Assembly: GCA_958438185.1 (NCBI GenBank)
Contig: CAUBQU010000065.1
Location: forward strand, 1 to 7,225
Length of the DNA: 7,225 nt
Direction of reading: 5' to 3'
Source: an uncultured Oscillospiraceae bacterium
Lineage (GTDB): Bacteria; Bacillota; Clostridia; Oscillospirales; Oscillospiraceae
This document shows, in pieces, positions 5,327 through 7,225 of this stretch. Under the pieces are notes generated by a model. The model did not search any database and was not told the DNA's origin. It saw only the letters and a program-made list of their open reading frames with translations. The translations under genes and the position numbers were made by a program. The stretch's first letter is position 1; every line of letters starts with the position of its first letter.

Positions 5327-5355
5327 TGGATTTTTTCGCCATTTTCTGCTATACT
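5327..5355 (+). promoter_or_regulatory. Extended -10 promoter of the DUF554 gene
   Basis: TATACT (5350-5355) is preceded by TGC, giving an extended -10 TGnTATACT. The -35 candidate TGGATT (5327-5332), 17 bases upstream, is poor. The expected start is about 5362, leaving a leader of some 39 bases. It is divergent from the antiporter promoter, with 36 bases between the two -35 boxes. Confidence 0.6.
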
Positions 5356-5385
5356 GTTCGTCGCAACTGCGAAATAAACTTTTCT

Positions 5386-5391
5386 GCGAGG
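5386..5391 (+). promoter_or_regulatory. Ribosome-binding site of the DUF554 gene
   Basis: GCGAGG lies 9 bases before the ATG at 5401. An in-frame ATG at 5326 lies upstream of the promoter -10 box and has no such site, so 5401 is the start. Confidence 0.6.
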
Positions 5392-5400
5392 TTTTTTATC

Positions 5401-6126
5401 ATGCTGGGTTTGGGAACGATCATCAACTGCGCCGGGATCTTGCTGGGCGGGTTTTTCGGCCTGTTTGCCGGGCGGCGCGGGCATCCGGAGCGGCAGGAAG
5501 CGCTGCAGAAGGCTTGTGGCGTTGCCGTGCTGTTTATCGGCATCTCCGGCGCGATGGCCGGGATGCTCCGGGCGGACGGTGCAGCCCTCTCCAGTGGAAA
5601 GGCTATGCTCGTCGCCCTGAGCCTGGCGCTGGGCACCGTCCTGGGGGAGCTGATCGGCCTGGAAGCCTGGTTTGCCCGCCTGGGCAAATGGCTCCGGGAT
5701 AAAACCGGCAGCAGCGGCGACCCGCGCTTTATCGACGCCTTCGTCACCGCCTCTCTGACGGTCTGCATCGGCGCCATGGCCATCGTCGGCGCGATTCAGG
5801 ACGGCGTCAGCCGGGATTACAGCACCCTGGCGGTCAAAGCCGTCTTGGACTGCGTCATCATCGCGGTGATGACCGCCACGCTGGGCAGGGGCTGCATCTT
5901 CTCTGCCATCCCGGTGTTCGTGCTGGAAGGAACCGTCACGCTCCTGGCCCAACTGCTGGCCCCGGCGCTGACGGAGCTTGCCGCCTCGTATCTCTCGCTG
6001 ATCGGCTCAATCTTGATCTTCTGCGTGGGGGTCAATCTCGTCTGGGGCAAGCTGCTGCGGGTGGCCAACATGCTCCCGGCCATCTCCTTTGCCATCGCGT
6101 TTTCCTATCTCCCCTGGTCCTTCTGA
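5401..6126 (+). CDS. DUF554 family integral membrane protein (YdfK/YqgA type)
   Basis: The 241-residue membrane protein has about seven hydrophobic segments (roughly 5-24, 38-56, 66-86, 112-133, 145-162, 168-190 and 198-216, with a further stretch to the C-terminus). Family landmarks are the start MLGLGTIINCAGILLGG, LGTVLGELIGLE (77-88), the signature FVTASLTVCIGAMAIVGAIQ (114-133) followed by DG, and LAVKAVLD (143-150). The family is widespread in bacteria (E. coli YqgA, B. subtilis YdfK) and is usually annotated as a putative transporter or membrane protein; its function is not established. Length is typical. The start at 5401 gives the normal family N-terminus. It is a single-gene unit, divergent from the antiporter and closed by a strong terminator 20 bases after the stop. 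Confidence 0.93.
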   Translation: MLGLGTIINCAGILLGGFFGLFAGRRGHPERQEALQKACGVAVLFIGISGAMAGMLRADGAALSSGKAMLVALSLALGTVLGELIGLEAWFARLGKWLRDKTGSSGDPRFIDAFVTASLTVCIGAMAIVGAIQDGVSRDYSTLAVKAVLDCVIIAVMTATLGRGCIFSAIPVFVLEGTVTLLAQLLAPALTELAASYLSLIGSILIFCVGVNLVWGKLLRVANMLPAISFAIAFSYLPWSF

Positions 6127-6145
6127 CCCGAGACCACACGCTAAG

Positions 6146-6196
6146 CAAAACAAAAGATCTGGCGCACCGCTGCAGTGCGCCAGATCTTTTGTTTTG
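6146..6196. terminator. Bidirectional terminator between DUF554 and citrate synthase
   Basis: A perfect 22-bp stem (6146-6167 with 6175-6196) and a 7-base loop CGCTGCA. The core GATCTGGCGCAC is flanked by CAAAACAAAA on the left and TTTTGTTTTG on the right, so either strand yields a hairpin with a U-rich 3' side. It serves both convergent genes. Confidence 0.93.
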
Positions 6197-6217
6197 ATCC
6201 GTTTATTTTGTCCACTT

Positions 6218-7225
6218 TCAACGCTCAGCCAGCTTCTGATACGACCGCCGGGGCAGGACCGCACGGTAAGCCGGACGGATGATCCGGTTGCCATTGATGA
6301 GCTCCTCGACCCGATGCGCGCTCCAGCCGGTGATCCGGGAGATGGCGAAAATCGGGGTAAACAGCTCCTCCGGAATGCCCAGCATCTGATAGACAAAGCC
6401 GCTGTAGAAGTCCACATTGGCGCTGACGCCCTTGAACATCTTTCGCTCCTGCGCGATGACCTGGGGCGCCAGCCGCTCTACATTGGCATAGAGCTGGTAT
6501 TCCCGCTCATACCCCTTCTCCTTCGCCAGCATGGAGACGAAGGACTTGAAGATCTCCGCCCGCGGGTCCGACTTGGAGTAGACCGCGTGGCCGATGCCAT
6601 AGATCAGGCCGCTGTGATCGAAAGCGTCCTTGTGCAGGATCTTCGTCAGGTAGGCGGAGATCTCCTCCTCGTCGTTCCAGTCTGCCACGTGCCGCTTGAT
6701 ATCGTCAAACATATGGCAGACCCGAATGTTCGCGCCGCCGTGCTTCGGCCCCTTCAGGGAGCCCAGGGCCGCCGCCATAGCGGAATACGTGTCCGTCCCG
6801 GAGGAGGTGACGACATGGGTGATAAACGTTGAGTTGTTGCCGCCGCCGTGCTCGGCGTGAATGATCAGCGCCAGGTCGAGCAGCCGCGCCTCCAAATTCG
6901 TATACGCGCCATCCTTGCGCAGCATATGCAGGATATTCTCCGCCGCCGAAAGCTCCGGCTCCGGATGGTTGATAAAGAAGCTGGTATTCTCCTTGATATA
7001 GTAATCATACGCCTGGTAGCTATACAGCGCCAGCTGCGGGAAGAGCGCGATCAGCTGCAGACACTGCCGCAGCACATTGGCGATGCTGGTATCGTCGGCG
7101 TTGTTGTCGTAGCTGTAAAGCGTCAGAACAGAGCGGGCCATAGAATTCATGATATCCCGGCTGGGCGCTTTCATGATAATATCTCGGACAAACGAGTTCG
7201 GCAGTGTCCGGTACCCAGCCAACAT
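6218..7225 (-). CDS. Citrate synthase, partial (N-terminus beyond the right edge)
   Basis: The enzyme condenses acetyl-CoA with oxaloacetate to citrate, the entry step of the TCA or oxidative glutamate-forming branch. The 335 residues seen cover the C-terminal three quarters. Counting from the edge, conserved blocks are IMKAPSRDIMNSMARSVLTL (17-36), LALIIHAEHGGGNNST (118-133), GSLKGPKHGGAN (155-166) with catalytic His162, GIGHAVYSKSDPRA (210-223) with His213, and SANVDFYSGF (268-277) with catalytic Asp272. The active-site triad is therefore complete. GWSAHRVEELINGNRIIRPA near the end is the usual C-terminal block. The Met at the edge is internal: related proteins run some 100 residues further upstream. 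Clostridial relatives are often annotated citrate/2-methylcitrate synthase, and I cannot exclude propionyl-CoA use. Gene names differ by lineage (gltA, citZ), so none is assigned. Promoter and ribosome-binding site lie outside the window. Confidence 0.96.
   Translation of the reverse strand: MLAGYRTLPNSFVRDIIMKAPSRDIMNSMARSVLTLYSYDNNADDTSIANVLRQCLQLIALFPQLALYSYQAYDYYIKENTSFFINHPEPELSAAENILHMLRKDGAYTNLEARLLDLALIIHAEHGGGNNSTFITHVVTSSGTDTYSAMAAALGSLKGPKHGGANIRVCHMFDDIKRHVADWNDEEEISAYLTKILHKDAFDHSGLIYGIGHAVYSKSDPRAEIFKSFVSMLAKEKGYEREYQLYANVERLAPQVIAQERKMFKGVSANVDFYSGFVYQMLGIPEELFTPIFAISRITGWSAHRVEELINGNRIIRPAYRAVLPRRSYQKLAER

Noticed and set aside
5326..5400. 25-residue N-terminal extension of DUF554 from the ATG at 5326
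   Set aside because: It would begin before the promoter -10 box and lacks a ribosome-binding site; the family starts at the Met at 5401.
5320..5952. 210-residue - strand frame opposite DUF554
   Set aside because: Asp/Gly/Gln/Arg-rich antisense product with no motif, overlapping a well-supported gene.
7223..7225. ATG at the right edge as the citrate synthase start
   Set aside because: The family has about 100 more residues upstream, and this Met lies in the middle of a conserved helix, so it is internal.

Overview
The window is GC-rich, densely packed and carries a clear spoIID gene, so it comes from an endospore-forming Firmicute. The GC content and the style of the citrate synthase, LRR and SpoIID proteins suggest a gut-type Clostridia, perhaps Oscillospiraceae-like; that placement is inference. 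No mobile element, CRISPR array, tRNA or rRNA was seen, and no stretch over 300 bases lacks a gene.

Layout from left to right: (1) a zinc-dependent nucleoside/base deaminase (+), ending at a terminator shared with (2) a small GIY-YIG nuclease-like protein (-). The GIY-YIG gene has its own promoter laid over the stop codon of (3) spoIID (-), the sporulation peptidoglycan lytic transglycosylase. Divergent from spoIID is (4) a 575-residue membrane-anchored protein (+) with TPR-like repeats, a chitobiase-C-terminal-like domain and a regular 22-residue leucine-rich-repeat array. It is driven by a consensus sigma-A promoter whose -10 box and start point lie in a 24-bp near-perfect palindrome, a likely operator. 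A perfect 32-bp palindrome terminates this gene and the convergent (5) NHA/SLC9B-like cation:proton antiporter (-). Divergent from the antiporter is (6) a DUF554 (YdfK/YqgA-type) membrane protein (+). A 22-bp-stem terminator separates that gene from (7) the C-terminal three quarters of a citrate synthase (-), which runs off the right edge.

The most interesting element is the antiporter leader. Within about two bases of the predicted transcription start it carries what reads as a fluoride (crcB-motif) riboswitch: a 4-bp P1 with a 9-nt AUGAGGUUC loop, an AAACUGCC segment, the GGCUGAUGAC block, and a GAGGUU/GACUUC pseudoknot. The 3' pseudoknot strand is also part of the left arm of an intrinsic terminator ending in eight U. 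This is the architecture of a fluoride-ON transcriptional switch, here placed on a proton antiporter instead of the usual fluoride exporters CrcB/Fluc or CLC-F. It suggests that the antiporter contributes to fluoride or HF-acidification tolerance. The riboswitch also settles the antiporter start: a longer TTG reading would begin inside the terminator stem, whereas the GTG at 5142 has a good ribosome-binding site.

The genes do not form one pathway. They are short, individually controlled units, mostly in divergent or convergent pairs separated by bidirectional terminators.
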